Below are positions 1 to 6,795 of a stretch of DNA of 27,267 bases, one piece after another (within the stretch, counting starts at the first letter, position 1; every line of letters begins with the position of its first letter). The stretch comes from Tectiglobus sp963922535 (lineage in GTDB: Bacteria > Pseudomonadota > Alphaproteobacteria > Rhizobiales > Hyphomicrobiaceae): NCBI GenBank assembly GCA_963922535.1, contig CAWUIN010000035.1:1-27267 (forward strand), in the 5' to 3' direction. A program made the position numbers and the translations under genes. The notes under the pieces were generated by a model. It did not search any database. It had not been told where the DNA came from and saw only the letters and a program-made list of their open reading frames with translations.

Positions 1-1
1 G

Positions 2-373
2 CCGGGGATCGGCCCAATCATGGCGCTGGCCTTTCGGGCGGCGATTGAAGATCCACACCGTTTTGCACGCACCCGCGATATCGGCTCCTATCTGGGGTTA
101 ACCAGGAAGCGTTATCAGTCGGCGGAGACGGATATTCGAATGGGCATCTCGAAACAGAGTGACGTGATGGCGCGGCATTATCTCTACGAGGCGGCCAACG
201 TCATCCTAACCACGGTAAAGAAGCGCTTTGCTTTACGAAGTTGGGGCCTCCAGCTCATGAAACGGGTCGGACCGCGTGCCCGCGTGGCGGTGGCCCGGAA
301 GCTCGCCGTTCTGCTTGGGCGGATGTGGAAAGATGGCAAGCACTTCGAGGCAGCGACGGCAGCTCAGGCATGA
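2..373 (+). CDS. IS110-family transposase, C-terminal part (cut by window edge)
   Basis: The reading frame is open from the first base and ends at TGA 371-373, so only the C-terminal ~123 residues are visible. It begins with PGIGPIMALAF, the usual entry to the Transposase_20 domain of IS110/IS1111 elements. It continues with the YLGLTRKRYQS segment, the GISKQSD motif (IS110 proteins have their conserved serine in this SK motif), and the terminal VARKLAVLLGRMWKDG block. In the family this protein is a DEDD/serine recombinase that moves the element as a circle guided by a structured non-coding RNA. The ATG at 20 is internal and is not a real start. Whether the upstream part is intact cannot be judged. 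The family assignment is firm; the subgroup (IS110 or IS1111) is not. Confidence 0.88.
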   Translation, partial: PGIGPIMALAFRAAIEDPHRFARTRDIGSYLGLTRKRYQSAETDIRMGISKQSDVMARHYLYEAANVILTTVKKRFALRSWGLQLMKRVGPRARVAVARKLAVLLGRMWKDGKHFEAATAAQA

Positions 374-669
374 GGGCCGGATGTTTTCAATGCGCAAACT
401 GATAAGGCAACACACACATTGCCCTGAAGGCAGCCCCCCGTACGCCGTTGGGCCATCATGCTCAACTCAACCGCGCGCACGCGGCCTGCGCGCGCTGGCG
501 TTATTGACTTGCGGTCAGGTTGGCAAGAAAGCCTCCGGCGGGAGCAAACCAAAGAAATTGGAATGAAGAAAGAGCAAAAAAGTTAAGGAAAAAATCAGGC
601 GATAAGACAACGATCAAGCCAGGCTTGACAGTGAAGGAAATTGAGTAGGTCTGTAGTATAGGACAATCG
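374..669. other. Non-coding 3' flank of the IS110 element / intergenic
   Basis: No convincing gene. It holds a perfect 8-bp GC hairpin (472-479 with 487-494, 7-nt loop) about 100 bp after the transposase stop, and a near-perfect palindrome TCAAGCCAGGCTTGA at 614-628. The first half is GC-rich and probably still belongs to the IS right end. The second half is A-rich on the plus strand. IS110 elements have no clear terminal inverted repeats, so the element boundary cannot be placed. No intrinsic terminator with a proper U-tract was seen for the RNase T2 gene that ends at 670. Confidence 0.5.
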
Positions 670-1728
670 TTACTTTACTTCTACGACAAGGCCTGATTTG
701 CACGACCCGCCCAGGCGGTCCGGGGCGGCCTGGATCAGGGTGCGCAGATCGCTGGATGGTGTAATTTCTCCCTTAAGGCCAATCCGCAACTCGACAATAA
801 CCCTAGTCCGGCTGCCGGCCTTGTTTGCACAAACCATTGCAACTTTCTGACCCGCCCCGCGGCCAAAGGCGGCGTCGAACGCTGCTTCAACCCGGGCACG
901 GCTCAGTTCCCGCCCAACGTTGGCAGCGAACAGCCGGCGCACCTGCGTGTCATTCAGCTGCTCAAGCAGCGCGATCGTATCGCTGAAATATTCATTCGCA
1001 TCCGCGCCCGTTGACGGAGCCGGAAGATCGTCTTCATAGCATGTGCCATGTTTCGTCCACTCGTGCAGATCAAGGCCCGACTGCGTACCAGGCATCAGCA
1101 TTGCAAGCCTGTTGCGGATGGCAGGAGCAAGATCGATCGTTGGAAATGGCTTTTTGTCATTTTTAGGCTCGCACGAAACTGGAGTGCCATGGTCGCAATA
1201 GCATGGAAACTTAGCCCTGTCGTCGAGATCGTTCGGCCAAAGGCCGTGGATTGAAAATTGCCTTGCATCGGGACGGCGTGAAGTCTGCGATTTGCATTCC
1301 GGCTTATTTCGGCCACCGCGTGTTGCACAAAAGCCCGGCTGCCAGCTGGCGGCAAGAATATTCTCCAGGCTGTTGGGCGCAAAACGACTGGCCTGCCCGC
1401 CGCCGACGTCAACCGCCAGCCCACCATTGCGATTGATCGCGGCTGTGCCGCAGTTCATCTCCACCCAGCGCAAACGGGTGACCGGCGCCCCCGGCACAAC
1501 GATGTGGAAATGCGTACCGGGTTCGCCATTCTTGGCGTGCAGTCTGTAGGTGGTGCCAACTTCGAGAACAATGTTGCCTGGATTGTCGGTGTTTTTCTTT
1601 TTCGTCGCCGGGCACGCCTTTTGGGCGACAAACGTTCCCGTCAAACGAACTTCACAGCGTAAATATCCTGCCGAAAACAAAAAAGCCCACAGCGCCGCTG
1701 CCAATCGTGCCCATCCCAAACAGCTCAT
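670..1728 (-). CDS. RNase T2-family secreted ribonuclease
   Basis: 352 residues. RNase T2 enzymes cleave RNA to 3'-phosphates through a 2',3'-cyclic intermediate and act outside the cytoplasm. Both catalytic signatures are present: CAS I HGLWP at residues 161-165 (catalytic His161) and CAS II HEWTKHGTC at 222-230 (Glu223 and His227). The N-terminus (WARLAAALWAFLFSAG) looks like a signal peptide, so periplasmic or extracellular location is expected. Residues ~27-95 form an N-terminal extension that I recognise from other proteobacterial members. The ATG at 1728 is chosen because AGGAG lies 8 nt upstream; a TTG at 1734 is also open but is poorly placed. It lies 38 bp downstream of the L,D-transpeptidase on the same strand, so co-transcription is likely. 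Its role is probably nutrient scavenging, which is inferred. Confidence 0.93.
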   Translation of the reverse strand: MSCLGWARLAAALWAFLFSAGYLRCEVRLTGTFVAQKACPATKKKNTDNPGNIVLEVGTTYRLHAKNGEPGTHFHIVVPGAPVTRLRWVEMNCGTAAINRNGGLAVDVGGGQASRFAPNSLENILAASWQPGFCATRGGRNKPECKSQTSRRPDARQFSIHGLWPNDLDDRAKFPCYCDHGTPVSCEPKNDKKPFPTIDLAPAIRNRLAMLMPGTQSGLDLHEWTKHGTCYEDDLPAPSTGADANEYFSDTIALLEQLNDTQVRRLFAANVGRELSRARVEAAFDAAFGRGAGQKVAMVCANKAGSRTRVIVELRIGLKGEITPSSDLRTLIQAAPDRLGGSCKSGLVVEVK

Positions 1729-1766
1729 CTCCAACTCTCCTGCCGCCGATTACAGGCTGCACCTTG

Positions 1767-3440
1767 CTACCACCAACGTCTGGGATACCGCCTCAACCTC
1801 GGCCCTTGCCTGCCCAACGCAGAGCGATCGTAGTGTACAAAGGGCGTGTAATTCAGATTCCGGCGCTGACGGCTTGGCTCAAAACCTGCGTCTTCGCTCA
1901 AAACCTGCGAACGCACATTGGCCAAATCTTCTGCTTTCGGGCGTTCAATCTCATCCAGTCTGCCGGCCAGGCCCTTAGCAATCAGGCCTTTATCAAACAG
2001 ACCTTTAGCAATCAGAGGTTCGTGCCGATACACGTCCTTAAAAGTCCTGAGCTTGCCGCCATCTCCAACCCAGGCTGTGAAATAGGCAATGTGAACAGGA
2101 ATCGCGCGCTTGAGCTTGACCGCGTTATTCTCCGGTCCGGAACTGGCAAGCTGCCTGATCTTCTCCTGCGTCCAGCCTTGCTCCTCGTGAAGCAGAACCC
2201 GCGCAAACTCGAGTGGATTACGCACCCGCATACAGCCATGGCTATAGGCTCTCTGCCTGTGCCTGAAAAGCTCTTTTTCCGGCGTGTCGTGAAAATAGAC
2301 GGCATGTTTATTTGGGAAAAGAAATTTCACGCGTCCCAGAGCGTTATCGCGATTGGGCGGCTGATAGACAACAAATTTGCGAATATCCTCGCTGTACCAG
2401 TCCACTGAATACGGGTCGATCTCCTCGCCGCCAACCCTGGCCGCAATCTTGAGATCCCGCAACGGCTCACCTTCCAGAAGCCGCGGCAAAACCTGCTTTA
2501 CCTTGATGGAATTTGGCACATACCAGTACGGCTGGAATACAATCGTTTCCATTTTATCGGAGAACAATGGTGTTTTATGCGCGGTATCGCCAACCACGAC
2601 ACGCTCGCGATAAACGGTCTGACCGGCATCCACAATACTGACTTGGTATTCGGGAATGTTAACCCAGACATAACGGTCGCCAAGGTCACGCGGTATCCAG
2701 CGCCACATCTGCATATTAACGCGCAACTTGCGCAATAATATTGCCTCATGTCGCGGCAGTTGTGCAACCGTGGTGCTTTGCCTTTGCCTGATCGCTGCCG
2801 GAGCCGCTCCAGCACCGATCAGTATGTTTAAATACGCCTCACGCAGAAGGTGGAATTGCGGATGGCGGGGATGCAAACTTTCAAGATAAGCCCTTATGTC
2901 GTCTGCATCTTGCACGCGGCTTAACAAACGTTGAGGATCTGCAAATTCTGGTTTGCGGTCGAAATCCAGCGATAAACGCATCGGATTGACCTGCCCGCCG
3001 CGGGCATGGCGGGCATAGCGCAGTAAGGCCAGCCCGATCCGCAATTCTGTGTCGATTTTTTCATCCAAACCGGATGCCGTAAAGGTGTCGTTCTCCAAGG
3101 CAGGCGGCAATCCAAAATCGGCGGGATCGAGCCCCCAGCTGGCCGCATCCTGCAGCACTGCGATAACCTGCCTTGCCCGCGCGTTCAGGAGAGGTCCGTC
3201 AAGCCAGATCAACCCACCCTTGTGCTGCCCATAGAACGCGCTCAAACCATCTGTTTCGTAAGCGGCTTCCGGCTGGTCCGGGCGTTTGAAGCTGGCCAGC
3301 TTGATGCGCAGCTTGATGACGTTGGCTTGTTTAACGCTTATGAGATGTTCAGGCGCACCCGGCTCAACCGCCTGCAGAGGTGAACTGACGGCGATTAAAA
3401 TCGCCAGGATGGGAAAAGACCTCTGCCAACAACGCAGCAT
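1767..3440 (-). CDS. YcbB-type L,D-transpeptidase with atypical architecture
   Basis: 557 residues. L,D-transpeptidases of the YkuD fold make 3-3 cross-links in peptidoglycan or attach proteins to it, in the periplasm. A signal peptide is visible (PILAILIAVSSPLQA). Residues ~60-215 resemble the YcbB scaffold region. The LRVNMQMWRWIPRDLG linker follows (~239-254), then the catalytic domain (~257-458) with His384 in YFHDTP and the nucleophile Cys403 in SHGCMRV. The peptidoglycan-binding domain that usually sits just before the MxRWRWxP linker in YcbB proteins appears to be missing. After the catalytic domain comes a tail of roughly 90 residues with LxxKG pentad repeats (about 476-495) and an Arg-rich end closing in WW. 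ATG 3440 has GGAG 8 nt upstream; ATG 3446 is too close to it. RNase T2 follows on the same strand. Confidence 0.93.
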   Translation of the reverse strand: MLRCWQRSFPILAILIAVSSPLQAVEPGAPEHLISVKQANVIKLRIKLASFKRPDQPEAAYETDGLSAFYGQHKGGLIWLDGPLLNARARQVIAVLQDAASWGLDPADFGLPPALENDTFTASGLDEKIDTELRIGLALLRYARHARGGQVNPMRLSLDFDRKPEFADPQRLLSRVQDADDIRAYLESLHPRHPQFHLLREAYLNILIGAGAAPAAIRQRQSTTVAQLPRHEAILLRKLRVNMQMWRWIPRDLGDRYVWVNIPEYQVSIVDAGQTVYRERVVVGDTAHKTPLFSDKMETIVFQPYWYVPNSIKVKQVLPRLLEGEPLRDLKIAARVGGEEIDPYSVDWYSEDIRKFVVYQPPNRDNALGRVKFLFPNKHAVYFHDTPEKELFRHRQRAYSHGCMRVRNPLEFARVLLHEEQGWTQEKIRQLASSGPENNAVKLKRAIPVHIAYFTAWVGDGGKLRTFKDVYRHEPLIAKGLFDKGLIAKGLAGRLDEIERPKAEDLANVRSQVLSEDAGFEPSRQRRNLNYTPFVHYDRSALGRQGPRLRRYPRRWW

Positions 3441-3873
3441 TACCATATCTCCATTATGCCAACATACCCACTTGTGAGAATTGACCTGTAAAGATCAAGA
3501 AATTATTCGTTCTTTTTTACAGTATCAGCGTTAATGATTAGGAAATCCCATTGCATTCTTAATAAGGGCATGTGTGCTGTGATTTATTTTATCACGCTGT
3601 CTTGTCCATTCCTGATTGAGATAAAATAAAATTCTATGCCCAGCATGTCCTTGCGTCTAGCTCCTTGAAACGAGCTCGATTTCGCCAAACCGGCTATCGC
3701 GTGCTAATTGACGACACGGCCTAATAGCTGCAAATGCAATTTTCTTGCCCAACTGCAGCCCCAATCGCATGCGACGTGGCATACATCCTGACTGGTGCCA
3801 TGCGTACGGGCTCGTTGAGACCCGGCTGGCGCATACCGCAATGCGGTTGATGCGTTTCGCACCTTTGAGGCTC
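3441..3873. other. Intergenic region upstream of the L,D-transpeptidase
   Basis: About 430 bp with no gene that I would support. The part near the L,D-transpeptidase is AT-rich and should contain its leftward promoter. The most evident structure is the composite inverted repeat at 3566-3641, listed separately. A short palindrome (ACCGCAATGCGGT) lies at about 3835-3847, just before the tRNA-like pair. No phage or transposase remnant could be read. Confidence 0.5.
3566..3641. repeat. Composite inverted repeat (two nested stems)
   Basis: The outer arms GGGCAT (3566-3571) and ATGCCC (3636-3641) pair perfectly. Inside them TTTATTTTATC (3583-3593) and GATAAAATAAA (3620-3630) form a perfect 11-bp AT-rich stem with a 26-nt loop. 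A smaller GTGAT/ATCAC hairpin (3580-3584 with 3591-3595) overlaps the left inner arm as an alternative fold. It lies 125-200 bp upstream of the leftward L,D-transpeptidase. It could be a regulator-binding region, a 5'-UTR structure or a small RNA; the sequence does not decide between these. There is no U-tract, so a terminator is unlikely. Confidence 0.6.
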
Positions 3874-3945
3874 GCAGTTATAGCTCAGTGGTAGAGCGTC
3901 CGGCCAGATGCCGGGAGGGCGAGGGTTCGATTCCCTTTAGCTGCT
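3874..3945 (+). tRNA. tRNA-like gene with Gly-type body and abnormal anticodon loop (possible pseudo-tRNA)
   Basis: A 72-nt cloverleaf folds cleanly: acceptor GCAGTTA/TAGCTGC (7 bp, one GU), D-arm GCTC-AGTGGTA-GAGC, anticodon stem TCCGG/CCGGG, 5-nt variable loop, T-arm GAGGG-TTCGATT-CCCTT and discriminator U. The body and U73 are like tRNA-Gly. The 7-nt anticodon loop, however, is CCAGATG: it lacks U33, and the central triplet (3906-3908) would be AGA, which fits neither Gly nor a class-II serine tRNA. CC but no A follows the discriminator. It is therefore either a decayed tRNA or a tRNA-like RNA not used for decoding. It ends only 3 nt before the next tRNA. Confidence 0.6.
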
Positions 3946-3948
3946 CCG

Positions 3949-4021
3949 TAACGGCTAGCTCAGTGGGTAGAGCAAGAGACTGTTAATCTCTGGGTCGTGG
4001 GTTCGACTCCCGCGTCGTTTA
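3949..4021 (+). tRNA. tRNA-Asn (GTT), divergent
   Basis: A 73-nt cloverleaf: D-arm GCTC-AGTGGGTA-GAGC, anticodon stem AGAGA/TCTCT, loop CTGTTAA with anticodon GTT at 3982-3984, T-arm GTGGG-TTCGACT-CCCGC, acceptor TAACGGC/GTCGTTT. All anticodon- and T-arm features are canonical. The first acceptor pair is a U-U mismatch and the discriminator is A instead of the G usual for bacterial tRNA-Asn; CCA is not encoded (TCA follows). It probably forms one transcript with the tRNA-like gene upstream. A second, standard tRNA-Asn probably exists elsewhere in the genome, so this copy may be acquired or decaying. Confidence 0.72.
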
Positions 4022-4447
4022 TCATGTGCGTTCCAAAGCACACTCGGCTTTCAACCGATTGTATGGACTTATGGGGAGCTGGCCGCTTCCCGGACTGGAC
4101 CAATTGAACCGGCGGCCTTTGGGCCAAGGGCGAGAGCGGAAATGTCAGGCCGTCAAGCGCTTTGTGCCCGCGCGGATACCGTCTGCCGGCAAAACCGGGA
4201 CACCAGGCACCGGCACTGCAACGCTAACGGCATGCTTGGCCTGCAGCGGAGCGGTAGACGCAGCCCGGATGCAAAGGTGAAGTCTGCAGACTGAAGCGCG
4301 GGACCGTGTCTTGACCGCTGGGTTGCGGCCGGCGAACCTTGGCAACAGTAATAACGAAAGTTCTTGATTTAAGCACTGGCGCTTAAGATAAGTACTTGAG
4401 ATTACGTACTGGGCGCTTAGGCCGTGTCGTCTAGAGGAGTGCGTCTT
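4022..4447. other. Intergenic region between the tRNA pair and the slipin gene
   Basis: About 425 bp. An 84-codon open frame at 4026-4280 has no recognisable domain, a Gly/Pro/Arg-biased composition and no ribosome-binding site, so it is not called as a gene. The last 90 bp hold the duplicated promoter-like element listed separately. Nothing else is evident. Confidence 0.5.
4363..4420 (+). promoter_or_regulatory. Duplicated element with candidate promoter for the slipin gene
   Basis: Two imperfect direct repeats about 32 bp apart precede the slipin gene: CTTGATTTAAGC...GCGCTTAA (4363-4386) and CTTGAGATTACG...GCGCTTAG (4395-4420). The first also contains a perfect inverted repeat TTAAGC-N6-GCTTAA (4369-4386). 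A candidate sigma-70 promoter overlaps it: TTGATT at 4364-4369, a 17-bp spacer and GATAAG at 4387-4392, which would give a leader of about 50 nt. The repeats look like paired operator sites for a dimeric regulator; its identity is unknown. Confidence 0.4.
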
Positions 4448-5605
4448 GTGAACATAGGTATACTAGGATTTCACGCCGTCGTTATTCATGACGAAGAGCG
4501 CGCCTTCATGTGGCGGGACGGCAAGTTTGACCGCATCCTGGGGCCAGGCCGCCACAGCTTTTTTGATCCGCGTGGCTGCATAAAAACCGAACGCTGCCGG
4601 GTTGTGCGCGGCGAGCTTTCGGCGGAACGCGGCCTGACGCTTAAAAACACCCATCCAGAGATTTTTGCCGAACATTTTGTCATCGTGCAGCCGGCAGCCA
4701 ACGAAGTTGCGATTGTCTCACTGGATGGTGCACCACAGCATCTGGCGATGCCATATACGACGCGCGTATTCTGGAAGACATTAACGCGCATTGAGGTTGA
4801 GACGATCGATACAGAAGCCAACATGCGCATCGAACCGCGGCACCTTGCCAAACTGAACGTCGAGCGCTCGCAGGTCATCGTCCAGGAGATTATTGCCAAA
4901 CACGAAACCGGCATGCTGTTCGTCGATGGTGACTTTGTTGAGGAACTGGCACCAGGCCGCCATGCCTTCTGGGCAATCAACCGCAAGGTGCAGATCGTCA
5001 AAAGGGATATGCGCCCGACGCCGCTCGAAGTAACGGCCCAGGAAATCCTGACCAAGGATCGGGTTGGCATCCGCGTGACGCTGACCGCCTTTTACAAAGT
5101 CGTCGATGCCTTCAAGGCCATAACCGGAACCGGCGATCTGGAAAACACACTTTATCGCCTGATCCAGTTTGCCATCCGTGAGGCAGTAGCCACGCGCACA
5201 TTGGATGAAATCCTGGCCGCCCGCGATACCGTTGATGAGGAAGTGCGTGGATACGTAACGGCGCGCGTCGGCAACCTTGGCGTCGATATCGCTGAGATCG
5301 GCGTCAAGGATGTGATCCTGCCAGGCGATGTGAGGGAATTGCTTAACCGTGTGGTAGAAGCAGAACGTATCGCCAAGGCCAACCTGATCAAGCGCCAGGA
5401 GGAAACGGCCGCGACACGTTCGCTGCTCAACACGGCGCGCCTGATGGAAGACAACCCGATGCTGCTACGGCTTAAGGAGCTCGAAGCGCTTGAAATGCTT
5501 GTTGAAAAGGTCGGCAATATTGACCTGCACACAGGCGGTGGCGCTGCCGGGCTTGAGGCTCTTTTGAAGAACCTCTATCGTCTCGGCAAAACAGAAGCTG
5601 AATAA
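4448..5605 (+). CDS. Slipin/SPFH (band 7) family protein without membrane anchor
   Basis: 385 residues. SPFH proteins oligomerise at membranes and scaffold proteases or other complexes. The band-7 domain spans about residues 190-320 and ends in the typical heptad-like segment RVVEAERIAKANLIKRQEET. A helical C-terminus (~325-385) follows. The N-terminal half carries an internal duplication: MWRDGKFDRILGPGRH (about 21-36) recurs as LFVDGDFVEELAPGRH (about 157-172). There is no convincing N-terminal transmembrane segment, unlike classical stomatins. GTG 4448 is chosen because AGAGGAG (4433-4439) lies 8 nt upstream; GTG codons at 4424 and 4439 are open but poorly placed. It appears to be a single-gene unit, with no adjacent NfeD or FtsH-type partner gene. 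Confidence 0.88.
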   Translation: MNIGILGFHAVVIHDEERAFMWRDGKFDRILGPGRHSFFDPRGCIKTERCRVVRGELSAERGLTLKNTHPEIFAEHFVIVQPAANEVAIVSLDGAPQHLAMPYTTRVFWKTLTRIEVETIDTEANMRIEPRHLAKLNVERSQVIVQEIIAKHETGMLFVDGDFVEELAPGRHAFWAINRKVQIVKRDMRPTPLEVTAQEILTKDRVGIRVTLTAFYKVVDAFKAITGTGDLENTLYRLIQFAIREAVATRTLDEILAARDTVDEEVRGYVTARVGNLGVDIAEIGVKDVILPGDVRELLNRVVEAERIAKANLIKRQEETAATRSLLNTARLMEDNPMLLRLKELEALEMLVEKVGNIDLHTGGGAAGLEALLKNLYRLGKTEAE

Positions 5606-5814
5606 GGTGCCGCCCCCCTTATGGGCTGTCGTCAGTCAGGCACGCAAGCGCCTAAATCCTATTCTTGCTTGCCGCGCGTTGCATCAGTTTTTTATCGTCG
5701 GCTTTCGCTTTATCGTTGCTGATCAGAGCGTGAGGACGATTATTCCTGATCCGGCCTGTGTGATTGACGGATGCGGCATCGCCCAATTCTGACGACAGCA
5801 AAAAAGGTGATGCT

Positions 5815-6771
5815 TTGCAATCTTCAACCCTGTTTGACCCAATTCGCCCGTTTCAGACATTGCGCATCGATGTCGGTGGCGGGCATCAGCTGCATGTCGA
5901 AATAAGCGGCAATCCAGAAGGCCTGCCGATCGTTATGCTGCACGGCGGTCCTGGCAGTGGCCTCAATCCAGATCACCGCAGGTTATTTGACCCAGCAAAA
6001 TTCATGCTTATTCAGTTTGATCAGCGCGGCTGCGGTCAAAGCACGCCGCACGGTGCGACTGCCGAGAATACCACACAGCATCTGGTTCGCGACATCGATA
6101 CAATCCGCTCGCAACTGGCCATTCAGACCTGGCACATTGCCGGCGGCAGCTGGGGCAGCACCCTGGCGCTCGCCTACGCACGCACATTTACGCGGCAAGT
6201 GCGCTCGCTCACCCTTTACGGCATATTTCTCGGACGGCAGAAAGAATTGGAAGCACTGTACTTTAAGGGCGGGATCGCAAGCCGGCTTTTTCCTGAACTC
6301 TTTGCAGATTTTCTCAAGCTTCTGCCGGAAAAAGACACGGGCAACCCCATTGAGGGCTATGCCAAATTGTTTGCCAGCCAACCTTCAGCGCAAAGAACAC
6401 AGGCATTGCTGCAGTGGACACAACTTGAAAAGCAATGCTCGCGCCTTGTCGTAGAACAACACGAACTTGCCGCAGACCTCACGAATGAGCCTTATATCCT
6501 GGCGCATTCATTGATTGAAAATCATTACTTCCGCCATAACTGCTTCATCGATGGCGATGCTCTTTTGGCGAGCGCCGGCCGGTTTCTGGCCGATATTCCG
6601 GTAACGCTCATCAATGGCCGTTACGACATCGTAACCCCGCCCGAGACAGCCTACGAATTGACAAAGGCCATCCCGCACGCACATCTCATGATCGTTGAAG
6701 GCGCTGGCCACTCTGTCAAAGAACCGAGCCTGAATAAGGCCTTCATACAGGCTCTGGACAGCTTGGCTTAA
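5815..6771 (+). CDS. pip: Prolyl iminopeptidase (alpha/beta hydrolase, family S33)
   Basis: 318 residues. Prolyl aminopeptidases release N-terminal proline from peptides, normally in the cytoplasm. Diagnostic motifs are HGGPG (43-47, oxyanion region), DQRGCGQS (69-76), the nucleophile elbow GGSWGS (Ser112), the acid Asp271 in INGRYD and His299 in GAGHS. Length matches the roughly 310-320 residues of the family. The TTG at 5815 is preferred: AAGGTG lies about 6 nt upstream and the protein then starts MQSSTLFDPIRPF, as family members do. A TTG at 5764 would add 17 residues with no ribosome-binding site. It is convergent with the next gene, with 24 bp between them. Confidence 0.92.
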   Translation: MQSSTLFDPIRPFQTLRIDVGGGHQLHVEISGNPEGLPIVMLHGGPGSGLNPDHRRLFDPAKFMLIQFDQRGCGQSTPHGATAENTTQHLVRDIDTIRSQLAIQTWHIAGGSWGSTLALAYARTFTRQVRSLTLYGIFLGRQKELEALYFKGGIASRLFPELFADFLKLLPEKDTGNPIEGYAKLFASQPSAQRTQALLQWTQLEKQCSRLVVEQHELAADLTNEPYILAHSLIENHYFRHNCFIDGDALLASAGRFLADIPVTLINGRYDIVTPPETAYELTKAIPHAHLMIVEGAGHSVKEPSLNKAFIQALDSLA

Positions 6772-6795
6772 GGGAGAGAACCTGAAGTCAGCTAG

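Noticed and set aside
1707..2408. 233-codon plus-strand ORF
   Set aside because: Antisense to the 3' part of the L,D-transpeptidase gene; its translation has no recognisable features.
4026..4280. 84-codon plus-strand ORF after the tRNA pair
   Set aside because: No ribosome-binding site, biased Gly/Pro/Arg composition and no recognisable domain; better explained as chance in a GC-rich intergenic stretch.
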